Shown: one piece after another, positions 1-12,300 of the stretch
How positions within the stretch are numbered: position 1 is the stretch's first letter
Layout: each line of letters begins with the position of its first letter
Assembly: GCA_944548615.1 (NCBI GenBank)
Contig: OX155951.1
Location: forward strand, 20,184,789-20,248,788
Reading direction: 5' to 3'
From: Micropterix aruncella
Taxonomy: Eukaryota > Arthropoda > Insecta > Lepidoptera > Micropterigidae
DNA: 64,000 bases
The notes under the pieces: generated by a model
Databases searched by the model: none
What the model was told of the DNA's origin: nothing
Seen by the model: only the letters and a program-made list of their open reading frames with translations
Position numbers and translations under genes: made by a program

Positions 1-2059
1 AATGCTTTATGATACACACTGAAGTATAATACGATTAAACTTCTGAAATAGGTTCTGCCGTATAAATCATTCCATGCTTGAAATTGTATATTAGGTATTT
101 ACATGAATAGGTATATTGCTTTGACCACAACATTTGTGAAATGAAAAAATAACGCTGTATTCAACGCCCATTTTCTTAATTAAATAAAAAACCAACGCTA
201 ACAAATTACTAAGAATAAATCTAAAGTATGATATTCTCCTTATCTGACATTTAATGTCGCCCCCTCTTGACCTGGCTTTTGGCCTCCCGCTGGCCGGTAT
301 AAAATGTCCACCATTAGTGCGAGCACAAGTGCTATTAATAATTCGGGAGAAGCGCCAGACGTAGACATGATGGAGGTTTTTTCCCCACTATTTTTTTAGC
401 AGTCGAGCGCCGCCCGTCTGCAATATGCCGCGGCGTCTATCTCACTGCTGCCCGTCATACAATTCGCAAACAAAGCATATTTTTCCAGCCACAGATACCA
501 TTGGCCAGACTGAGAAAAGTTTAAAAGCCGCTGGGTGAATTGCTTTGCATTGGTAGACAGCTGGGGGCTTCCAGCCGTATGTGGAATTTTCATACTGGAA
601 CTGGAGGTACCTATACGACTTCGAAAAGTCACGATTTTACCAACAGTTTTATGTTTACGTACCCAGCTTAATTTTAGATCTGGTGGATTGAAGTTCGTAC
701 AGTGAATCCTATACAGGCTGAGTTTTTAATTAGTGACACCTTGAAGTGGGTCAATCAGTACGGTCAAATAAGCAACTTTTAATATTTTTTTTGGGAAAAA
801 CAAAAAAAATATTTTAAGGGAAAAACAGATATTTTGTTCTGCAGTGGCATTATTAGGTAGTACTGGTGTTTCCGCATTACAACGCATTGGGATCCAGTGC
901 AGTGGTATTACTGTTATGATATTACGTGTAATATCATAACACGTCATGTACTACCTAATATCATTAACGTCTAATCGAAAATTTGATGTTTTTTTAAATT
1001 AATTTATTTATTCATTTGATCTTTGAGAAACATACAGCGCTACATTAAATATGAGTTATGACTAATTATCTTACTACCATATTTCGCTGGCCGATTAAGT
1101 GTATCTTACTGTAGTCTTACATTATTTTTCTTATATGATAATTATCAATTTTTTATCGAATCAAATAATTACTATTGAACTATCACTAGCCCTTGGAGTA
1201 AATGGGTATTTTCATGGATGCATCTGTCTCTTTTGCAGGATTTTCGGCGACATCGACTTAAAGTACTATAACTACGAAACTACTACAACAATCATAAAAA
1301 GAACAACTGCACAATGATTGCATTGAAATTTCGAATATAGAATATTGAAATATCATTTTGTAAAACAATTAGATAATTATGAATAAATATGAGAACGTCA
1401 AAGAAGTGAAAAAAACGCGGAACCAGATCTGGTCGTATCATACTCAACGGATAATTGTTTCAGAACCAGATTTGGTCGTATCATACTCAAGGGACTAGGA
1501 TCGGAAAGGAGAGGGTTGGGATATAGGATAGGATATAGGCATTTACATTATAGTCCATGTCTGTCTCAATTTCGCTCTCTTTATTTACAAACTCTTTATA
1601 TATGTATATTATATACAGATTCTTTATTCGCCAAGTTAGCCATAAACAGCCTCACTGAATTTAGTTTGGATCATCAAGCGGTAAATGATAGAATTTTGGG
1701 CGTAACTAGAATTTACACGAGGGACTTTAAACGTACGAGGAGAGCGAACCATTCGCGGAAGTAAAAAGAATGACAATTTCTCTACCAAATGAGAGCTGTC
1801 GATGTGGTTATGTATTATTTTGTGCAATGATATCATATCAGCCTCTGTGTGGCCGGCCTCTGTGCGCCATGTTTATAATTCGTGACTTTATTACGTAAAC
1901 GTGGCTTTATTACGTAAACTGTGGAGTACAACTTATATAGCAATTTCCGTTTCACCATTACGAATTGTAAAATTATTTTTCTCCGTATAATTTAACGTAA
2001 ACTTCAAGGTGTAAATTGTTTACCTTGAATCGCTGAATTTGTATCTGGATATTTTGGAG
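1..2059. other. Gene-free left edge
   Basis: No coding exon or RNA gene is supported here. The short open frames lack homology I can recognise. Positions 728-779 match one end of the MITE at 16190-16572. A 28-bp motif is repeated at about 1420-1448 and 1462-1490. A short direct repeat, TTTATTACGTAAAC, occurs twice near 1887-1919. The first 12 bases resemble part of the right terminal repeat of the transposon at 7278-9768, but the match is too short to interpret. Confidence 0.5.
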
Positions 2060-3880
2060 ATGACTAGAGACTAACTACCACTACGAGCAAGCTGATAATA
2101 TCCATGTGTTCTTGAAAGACGAAATTACAAAAATGCTTCGACGCGCTAAATCTCGAAAAGCCGTAGGATCATATGATGTTTACATCGAGATCCTTAAGCA
2201 TGTTGATGAAGAATACATCGCAGTCCTTGTGAACCTATTCAACTTCGTTTACAACACGGGCCACATACATGAGAACTGGCTAAAGTCGACATTACACTTA
2301 AAAAAAAAACGTTTCGGACTTATGAGCCGGATCCTGAAGCTTTTTCTCTGGATAATTCATGAGCGAATACGGATAACGTGATGAACAGTTGAGCGGCAGC
2401 CAGTTTGGATTCAGAACCGCAGTGGGGACGAGAGAAGCATTATTCGCAGTACAGGTTTTGGTGCAAAAATCTCGCGACATGCAGCAAGATATCTTTCTAT
2501 GTTTCATAGACTAAGAGTAAGCGTTTGATAGAGTGCAACACAATTTAAACAAGAAGACACCCATATAATACTGTACTGGTCTGTACTGGAATCAGCGCGC
2601 TGTAATACTGTACTGGTCTGTACCCAAATCTGTACTGGAATCAGCGCGCCATTGTCAGTGTTGAAGAGGAAGAATCTAAGGAAATTGACATTAACAAGGG
2701 AGTGCGGCAGGGCGCATTTTGTCGCCGACTCTTTTTGACATCTACTCTGAAGCGGCCTTAACGGAAGTTTTGAAGGACTTGAACTGTGGTGTTACAACTT
2801 GAGTTGAAATAAATGGCCCATTAAATAATGGATCAACAACTTGAGGAATGCCGATTACACTGTTCTCGAAGCATCTACGGAAATCGAGCTACAAGAGATT
2901 GTTGACCGAGTAAATGAGTGTAGTGTCTAAGCTGAGCTCAGGATGAATGTCTAATGTCTTTTCTAATAATCCTAATATCCAACCTAGCATATTTGTGGCG
3001 GGCCAAAAACTAGAACAAGTTGATAAATATAAATAAAATGAAAAAGGTCCTTTCCAATCGAATCGTGAATCCTCCAGTGCTACATCTGGCCTATACTTCT
3101 ATACGGATGTGAGGCCTGGAGTGCGGCAGGGCGCATTTTGTCGCCGACTCTTTTTAACATCTACTCTGAAGCGACCATAACGGAAGTTTTGAAGGACTTG
3201 AACTGTGGTGTTACAACTTGAGTTGAAATAAATGGCCCATTAAATAATGGATCAACAACTTGAGGAATGCCGATTACACTGTTCTCGAAGCATCTACGGA
3301 AATCGAGCTACAGGAGATTGTTGACCGAGTAAATGAGTGTAGTGTCAAAGCTGATCTCAGGATGAATGTCTAATGTCTTTTCTAATAATCCTAATATCCA
3401 ACCTAGCATATTTGTAGCGGGCCAAAAACTAGAACAAGTTGATAAATATAAATAAAATGAAAAAGGTCCTTTCCAATCGAATCGTGAATCCTCCAGTGCT
3501 ACATCTGGCCTATACTTCTATACGGATGTGAGGGATTTCAGGAAACGTATAGAAGCATTCGTGATGTGGGCATACAGACGCGTGACTCAGAAAGTTACCA
3601 ATGAGGAAGTTCTACGACATATCGGGCAAAAACGCAAGCTATGGCAGACCATCAAACAGCGCAAAGCTGCATACCTGGATCACGTGCTTAGGCGCGACAG
3701 GTACGAACTCCTGCAACTCATCACGATGGGAACGTTGCAGGAAGAGGATACCAGGCCGTAGAAGGAAATCTTCGTTGAGATACATTCGAGAATGGACCGG
3801 GATTACGCCGTCGCCGAATTGTTTTTTTTGTCTGGCGAAGGGCAAAAAGTAGTATGCAGAGCTAACTGTCAACCTTTACT
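2060..3880 (+). pseudogene. RTE-like non-LTR retrotransposon reverse transcriptase, decayed
   Basis: This is a broken reverse-transcriptase ORF of RTE type. In order I see an RT finger region (2106-2380, with GKAVG-like and LFN.VYNTG motifs), an SQFGFR-like and FID..AFDRVQH-like palm region (about 2390-2540), a GVRQG motif near 2700, and a C-terminal stretch (3528-3760) with YRR, TNEEVLR and LDHVLRR, typical of the end of RTE ORFs. Stops and frame changes separate the pieces, and no intact YADD box is visible. A 419-bp tandem duplication lies inside it. It has no promoter or partner ORF that I can see and is an inactive 5'-truncated copy. The family name is from memory of motif order. Confidence 0.75.
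2701..3533 (+). repeat. 419-bp direct tandem duplication inside the RTE relic
   Basis: The segment starting AGTGCGGCAGGGCGC at 2701 recurs at 3120 and both copies run to a shared GGATGTGAGG, giving a period of 419 bp. The copies differ at only a handful of positions, so the duplication is much younger than the decay of the retrotransposon in which it sits. A smaller repeat containing TGTACTGGAATCAGCGCGC occurs just upstream (2567-2650). Confidence 0.9.
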
Positions 3881-3929
3881 AGTGGAGAGGCACGCTAAGA
3901 ACAAGAAGAGACTAACTGAACCTACTATA

Positions 3930-6394
3930 TGGTTATTATGAAATATAAATAAAAATCCAAAAAAAACGCAGGCTAAATAAGGCTTTGGTTTATTTAGCCT
4001 GAACTCAAGTTCTACATTGAAGAATCCATAAACACAACAGTATTTTCGCCCCAATAACAATATTGTGGCGCAGGTTGTATTTATCGTACTACACCGAGAA
4101 GCCGTGTAAGTCTAATGTGCTGCACACTAAGAACTCGGGGCGCGGTTTTCACCCGCGCCCGCCGCGATTGCGAGTCAACTGTTTTGTTTCACAACTCACG
4201 ACAGCGCATAAGGTTGGCGCGGTCGAGTAGCCACGGCGGTTGCGGGAACGTCCCGCAAAGTTGGCGGCAGAAAATCGCATGTCGCAACTAGTGAAACCGC
4301 GGCCCGTATACTTGTAGGTACCTACAGGGGTCTTTGTAGTTACGTATATCAACTTGACATTGATAATTAATGTCTGGAGCGTTATCTGTATGTACGCAGA
4401 GATAATAATGAATTAACAAATTTCGTTAAGGTAAAAAAAAAATACCCGAAAGATAAAACCTTGTTTTTTTTCGTACTAAATAACTACACTAATTACTCAT
4501 ATTTTTGGATACTAACACGTTTTGAAAAATAAAATAAAAAAATACTTTTTCTGATACCTACAATTGATGAAAGATCTATTCAAAACCAAGTGAAGAGCAA
4601 GTAATAAAGTCATCCGATACCGTCATCGAAGCCAACCAACCAAATGTAGTCGAAGCCAACCGACCAAACTATCAGTCTGAACTAACAAAAACAAACATAG
4701 GACCAAACAAAGTAATAAATTATAAAGAACGATTTATTTATTATCTTAGAAGATAAACCTACCTAAGAGGTACCTAGATGAAGACAAGCATTTTTATTAT
4801 CATTAGCACCATCTCTGACGTCATGTAAATGTACACTCCCAAAGCTCTAAATTGTCAGTCATCTTATAGTGTGACATCAGATAATTCTGAAAATGCAATC
4901 AGCCAAAGATGTCCTACAGGGGCATCGATAAGTTAACAACTACCAGCATCACTTAGAAGTGACATATAGGTACCGTAATGTTTCATCAGTTTCGCTGTTG
5001 GAGAATCTTTGCACCGAAATTCCAGAAATAACATCACAAGAATCAATAAGTAGTAGGTATCGAAGATTGGATTCAGATCAAATTTAGCTAATTATGATGC
5101 AAACTTTAAATAAAAGCTGTACAATTGTACAATTATGAAATATGTACAATTTATTAATTATGTTTTTGTTTTACTTGCCTTAGTGCTTCAAAAAGTCTTT
5201 CAGTACCTACTTGAGATATGGTCTCAAACTATATTTTGACATATGTGGGGTGAAATTAATCCAACACATCAGAACTGTTGATGGACATTCTGGTGCAGTT
5301 AAAAAACTTGAGATGAGATCTTAAATATTTCTAGGACGGGACAAATCGCCTCTTCACTAGTCTTGCACTTGATAGTGGATGTAATCAGTATTTTTAAGGC
5401 GTTTATTTTGACTCTGAAGAGCAAACATATGGTGCTTCTATGATTTCCATATTGTTCTGACCCAATCTGCTGGTTACAAATCGTTCAATGCATGCCAAAG
5501 TCGACCGACCGACGAAACACAACTTTCCATGTGCGACCAAATCCATAAGCGGCCGATCATAACCGCTTGATGACTTTAGTTTCCATGTGCAGGTACCCTA
5601 AGACTAAAACTAAACGATACATAGATTAACATAGGAGGGATGATATTAATATCATTGATAATCAAATTATAAGGATACCTAAAAAATATAGGAAAGTTAA
5701 CATTTTGTAATGCTTTTAGTATACATTAATAAATAATTGCAGAATATGTCACCAAAACAGGCAAAAGAAAAAAGATATATCCAATCCCAGACTAAACAAT
5801 TGACAAAATATATACCAGTCCAAACAATATGTACCTACCTACTTAGGTACTTGGATAAATTTTGTTTCCGGTGAATAAGAAAACCAGAAAATAACTGTAA
5901 TGATTTCGTTTATTTCATATTATATATTGCGCTATCTCAAATAAAATACTGATAACTGTATTTACAAAACGAACTATATCATAGGTTAAATGACAACTAA
6001 ACAATATCTGTAACCCTGTCCTATGATTAGTTTAATGGAACAAATCGCAATCTTCATAATTAGAACAAATGTCTAACATATATAGTTAAAAAAAAACTCA
6101 ATTACACTTCATTTTAAGGTTTAGGCCCTAGCCGTATTCAGGAAATAACTTGAAAATTATTTAAAAAATATTTCTAGAATCAAGGAAAGATTAATTGAAC
6201 TTGCCGACAAAGAGACACAGATGCAGCATTTCGTAACTTAGTTATAATTGAAACAAATGAACTTGTCCTTATGCAACCGCATTTCCTGATGACATTAGAC
6301 GTTACAAATTAAAATAAAAAAGTAATCTTTCTCCTTTAAGCATTTCGTTGAACAGAAAAATAAGTCCATTAATGCAGTTTTTAAATTTGCCTAA
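3930..6394. other. Intergenic, 3' flank of angel
   Basis: No gene is supported. A CpG-rich patch lies at about 4120-4320 in an AT-rich background. Short repeats of AAGCCAACC type lie at 4630-4670. The right end is the likely 3' UTR of angel; a minus-strand AATAAA (plus TTTATT) near 5907-5912 is the best poly(A) signal candidate I see, roughly 480 bp past the stop codon. Confidence 0.4.
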
Positions 6395-9300
6395 TCATTC
6401 ATTCGGTTTGAGGGTAAATTGTGCGGCTAATGCTAAATGATCCGATCCGTAAATATGATTCGGTATGCGTAAATTAACTGAATAACACTCCCTCGCCGTT
6501 GGTAACTTTAATCTTTCCGTTAAAGTAAGTTCGCCACATGCATTCTTAGTGCTGTAAAATATATAGTCTACCGTCGTCCAGTTATCTTGAAAGGTAGTAG
6601 CTAATTCTACATCTTTTCCATCAACGGGGTAGACAGAACTGAAAGCGAAGTTATGTTCAATGTTGCCAGAATTGAAGAGGCGTTCATATTTGGCATCGAC
6701 AGTTCGCAGCATTGCTTTGCTCAATCTAACTTCGGAATTATGGAGCTTGGAAAGATTGCGATGCGTTGAGTGTTCGCCGGATTTTCTATTTATGTAAACG
6801 CCCAAGTGTTGACACTTGTCAGTGACAGCTATTTTTTTGAAGTCGTTTGAATCTTGATTGAGCCATCTAAGATGAAAATAAAACAATAAAAACAAGATCA
6901 AAATGCAAAATGAGGATTGAAGTACATTCAGGCATAATAACTGGAGTTCAATTTAGTACAGGAATAACTGAATATCCCTTGTCTCAATTCAACTTTTATA
7001 AACTGCTTGTATTTTTGAATATTTTGTATGTTGTCTTTTTTACTGATAATAAATAAATAGAAAAGAAATCCTGCAGCCCTATTACAAACACTATGTCAAA
7101 CTGGTATTCTTGATATTATAAAACCTAAGCGTTTCCTTGCCCCTCTATCAGAGAATAGACAAACTTTTGACCATCGTGGCGGTCGTTATATTTCGATACA
7201 TTTCAAAAGCAATAATGAGAGTGTTCATAATGCCATTTAAAAGCACTCACCAAAAGTGATTGGATTGCGCTATAGTACGGCCATTATCAACGTGCACCGA
7301 GTCATAAATCATTAGGCCGGACCTCTCGCTCACACTCGCTGTCTTTCGCTCGCACTATGGGGATGCGTGTGAAATAATAATAGCAGTATCGATGTATCGA
7401 TGGAATATCGATGGATTATGATGGATCGATGGTTGGATCGATAAAGATGACAAGAGATATCGATGGATATTATAGATTATGATGAAAATTTTCGATGGGT
7501 TATTTGTAATAATTGGTTTAGTTAGTTTTAAACTCATTTATTAAGAAAAATTTTCATAAATACAAACTAACGTATACATGCAACAATAAAGTGAAATAAA
7601 AGTTTAAAGAATATTAAAAAAATATCTACATTAACCTAAATATTATCTTAAAATGTAACATGAAACTAAGTACTAAATATTACAAATTACATTTTAACAA
7701 AAAATACAATTATAGGTTGGTCAGGCTAAAAAAATATATTAAAAAAGCTATATTTTACTCGTCATCTGAACTGCTGTCGCTGCTATCTTGTAGATATATA
7801 ACCAAACGGTGCTGGTCTCTGTAAATATATTTTTCAAAATCAGCTCTTTACAGATCTTTCGCGTGTTTAACACACTTGGCCCAATTTTCCTGTGTAACAT
7901 TTTCGACGGCTTCGTGAAACAATTTCTCGACATCTGCTAAATTAAACTTATTGTTCTTCGAAGCGACTTCTCCTTTAACCTGAGCCCAGATGAGCTCAAT
8001 AGGATTATATTGACAGTGGTATGGTGGTAAGCGTATCAATTCGTGTCCTAATTCGTTTGCCAATTGATCCAAAGCATACACTTTCGAAGGATTACTTGCT
8101 TTCACCTTACGTATTAACTCCTCTACAATCTCGGTACTTTCAAAAGCAATGTTTTTTTTTCTCAACCATTCTTGTATTTCTGCTTTCTTCGTGTTTGAAT
8201 TAGGTATCTTTTCGAGCTGAACTGAATGGTAACTTGCGTTATCGACGATAATAATGGATGGCTCTTCGAGTACTTTAAAAAAACGTTCGAACCACTCCAT
8301 ATATGTGTCACCATTCATTTCTGTATGATAGTCTAAGTTCTTAGATTTCACCGCTCCTAACAACAATTTAGCCTCTGGAACGAAACCAGTCCTTGCAGAC
8401 CCAGCATGACAAAGAATACGTCTAGATCCCTTTCCGGTTTTCTGGTTCTTAAATCCACCTTCGTCGTTTTCGTCGTGCCACATACGTCTTCTTGAATGAT
8501 TCTGGTTAACCCAGGTCTCATCGAGGTAAAATCGGGATCGAGAATCATTGGTGGTAATTAAGTTGTGCATTTTTCTTAAAAAGTCCATTCTGGCACACTT
8601 TATGTCACTCCTTTCCATTAAATATATCCGTCCGTCGTCGCCATTTCGATATTTGTAACCTATACTCTGCAAAATGGTTTTCATGGAACTTTTCCCGCAT
8701 TTAAATCCAGGTATGGCATCCTTAAATTTGTTGAGTATATTGTCCACGGTAGGATATTCTCCGTTATCATAATATGATGTGATGATACGTCTCAGCACAT
8801 CGATGTCGAAGTTATCTAAATTGGTTACAGTTGCTGGCTTCTTAAACGTCTCTCTTGGTGTAGTAGGAAGCCCTGATTGTAAAACTTCTTGTTTTATTTT
8901 TTTGACAGTTCGCAAAGATACTCCACAAATTGACGCCGTCAGCTCTTGAGGTTTATTAAGATTGATGACAGAAATTTTTGCTGGGTCTCTTTTAAGTTCG
9001 TCAAAAAATGTTAAAACGTTATGGATAAGACACCGAGTTTGTATGTTAATATCGCCCTTCAACTTTAGTAATTCCACGTTACAAAATAATGTCTCCATTG
9101 ATGGTTGTAAATCCTCCTTAGTTGCACTGTTAGAAATTATACTGCACCGCACTGCTCGACAGACAAACTCTAACTGACTGCCGGCAAACTACAATTGATT
9201 ACAGAGCTACATTTAATTAGGTGACAATGACACAAATGCTTGAATTTGGTCGTTAAATATTTTGCAATCGCTACTTTTATCTATCAGAATATTTCAATTC

Positions 9301-12300
9301 ATCAGTTATGTATTTCGCAACACTGTAATGTATTGGCTTAGTCATTATTGATTTCTCTTGAATTCCCTTTATTCTCTGAAAACTCATTATAATGATAGTG
9401 ATGAAAACGACACGAAGAATTTCAATTTTAATGCCATTTAAAATACCAAATCAAGAAACTCCACATTAAAAAAAATGGTTAAAAAAACGATTTCTATAAA
9501 AAAATCCCGATGTATTTTTGTACGACATTCTAAATAATAAATATTTTTCATTTTGTTCGGCAACATTATAGGGAATTAAATAATGTAAGAAGTATAAATG
9601 TAAGCAATGATACAATGTCTACGCAACTACACATAAGTTTTTAAGAGAATAAATTATTTTATTTGATTTGAGTAAATTATCGATAAGCAACGTCGACTTG
9701 TTGGACATCCTTACGCGCGTCGTCCGGCCTAATGCTTTATGACTTCAGGTGCACATTGATATTGGCCGTACAATAGTGTTTGTAGTTTGGGCTGCTGATA
9801 TCTTGTAGTTACTCAAGAATACAAGTGAAATGTTGAATATCACTGTTTCTGATGCTGGGCGCATCGCACATCGTAGAAATAGGAGACCAAGTCCTTAACG
9901 CCAGGGTTAAGGACGCTATCGATAATACGCACGCCGATAGGCGTTTTCCGTATTATCCATATTTATTTAATTATCAACTCTATTTCTCCCTCCACTGCGG
10001 TAACAGTCTGTCATTGAAGCCTGCCCTGAATAAGCCACCGTTATATATTAGTATGCTTGCACACACCTTCTACAAACAAATTTTCGACGGCTTTGAAAAT
10101 TTTGCGTGGAATGACTGGCTTCCGAAAGGTTTATGGAAGATCGAGAAATGACATCATTTGGAGGAAAAACAGTACTGACGATAGACAGCAGCATTGTCAA
10201 TATCAATAGAATTAACCATGATTGGTGGGGACAACGGAAAAGTGTCTCCTTAATCCATACAGTGTGCAAAGACGATAGCTTCTTTATATCAAGTAGTTCC
10301 TTTTTGTTTGATGTTTACAAGCGTACCGGCACATATCATCGTAATCATTAGATTAAAATTTCTTCTATAAATTAACATAGCGAAGAAGAAAAACCAGTGA
10401 CTTACCCGACTTGGCCTTTAACGATTAAAGAATATAAGACACTTTCCGGTTCACTATTGAGATCACCCGTCATTATTGTAGGTAAATGCATTACACTAAA
10501 AGAGAAACGAATAAATTTAGTATTGCTTCATTTACCTGCCCGCTTTGAAAAGTTAATTACCTATTTTCTTTGGATGTATCCTCACAGTATGAAAATCGGT
10601 CAATCTCCGCTAATAAGACTTGCATCTGTGCCAATCGTACGTCTGCTCTTCTCGGATTGTACAGTAAATGAGTAGTTGCAACGACGAAAGGAGCATTGGC
10701 AGAGGATCGAGGGATAAGTTTCACCATTAGGCCGATGTTGTCTCGATTCAGCAGCGAGAAATCCGGCTGGAAAAACTCCACCTACAAGAAATTATTTATC
10801 ACATCAGATATAATCTAAATAAGAATATTTTATAAGGTACATATAATAACGATGGACATACATTAGAATGATCCAGCATCCTGAAACGGGAAGACTTAAA
10901 GTAAATAGCACAGCCGTCCTTACGAATACCAGTCCTCTTTTTGTACACTCCTTTGTAACCTAATTTTTCAAATTTAATGAAGAAACTATCTAAGTGTGTT
11001 TCTTGTACCTCCTGTAAACAAATAACCTAAAAAGTAAAGACAGTGATTATCACGATCTATATGGCCAAAATCTTTTGTTTCGGTTCTCATTATATTGTAA
11101 TGTACAATAGAGAGCTGTTGAAATAAATCTGGGGTTAATTGATAAGAAAAAACATTAACCTCATTATCTAAATTACGATAACACAAATAAGAACATAAAA
11201 TATAAATTGAGCCTCACATCTGGGTTGAGATTGGTTATTTCTTCGAATAATACGGCCGATCTGTATTCCCATCGTAGAAACTTAGGGGAACAACTTCTGT
11301 ATAAATAGGGGTGACTTTCTAGGAGACACTGGGCTAGGACGTTATATGATAAAACCCTAATTGGTATGCCATCACCTGCAAAATAATCAACTATTATAAT
11401 TATACCTGATTTCATGATTGCACATCGCAGTCCAGAGATATCCTATCTAGGAGTGTGAACGCAAAGTCTGAAAACCGCTTCAAGTGTTTTCAACACATAC
11501 AAATATACATAGTAAATAGAGAAATTAACAAGTTGGAAACTGAATGGAATTCAAAAACGGTCGGCTGCAATTATTTTATATAATTGCACAAAGGATGTGG
11601 ACATTAATCAATAAATTAAATGGTGGAAATGGCAATGGGGCATTATTTTTTCTGCAAATATAGAAAATTCCTGGTATGGTAACTGACAACAGATAGGCAC
11701 CAAGAGAGAAATTGTAAATTGTAAAATTCTGGTTCTCTCTGGAAGAGGCTAGTGATAAGGATAGTGGTATCAATTCAGAAAAATATGTTATTTATCGGCC
11801 ACCACTTTGTCACTATCAAAGTTACACGGCCTTTATCACAGTTCAGGTTCAATAATTTGCAAAGAAAAAACTTACGTGCCGCTGTCTTTGTTTGTCGAAC
11901 TTTTTCCCATATTCGAAAATTTTTAGGAACAACTTTCCGGTCTTTGTCATCGCTACTATTGCGGGTCAAGTCGATCACCCTTTGACTCGTACTACTACAT
12001 TCGTGAGATTCATCTTTAAACGAATTGGCACTGTAATTTCAACCATTTTTATTACACATTAGGTAGATATAACATTACAATTTACTCAATTTTAAAAAAG
12101 AGTTGTGCAATTAGAGATTATAATAATAGTCTAGGAATGTCTGCATCAGATGAAAAAAAAAAGTCAAGCATTACAATATTTTGGAGGGAATAAAACGAGC
12201 CTATCAAGTGGCAATAAGAAGGCTATATAAGGGAATTAATATGTAACTACTTAAAAATGGCATGTTTGGGGTAAAGCTCGATGCGTCTGTGACAATCACA

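Larger units (their letters stand above)
7278..9768 (-). mobile_element. DD82E (Sailor-like) Tc1/mariner-superfamily transposon in the last angel intron
   Basis: This is a complete 2.49-kb element. The left end (7278-7321) and the reverse complement of the right end (9723-9768) match over about 44 bp with few differences. The dinucleotide TA flanks both sides (7276-7277 and 9769-9770), as expected for IS630-Tc1-mariner insertion. It encodes one transposase on the minus strand, the same orientation as angel. Intron 6 of angel (6867-10405) would be only about 1 kb without it. Both termini are well preserved, so the insertion looks relatively young. Confidence 0.9.

Noticed and set aside
1..24. 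Similarity of the first bases to the DD82E right terminal repeat
   Set aside because: Only about 12 consecutive bases match, the rest of the repeat is not visible, and the window edge prevents checking.
9852..10151. 99-codon plus-strand frame between the transposon and angel exon 6
   Set aside because: Lies in an angel intron on the opposite strand, has no recognised motif or splice signals, and overlaps minus-strand frames of similar size.
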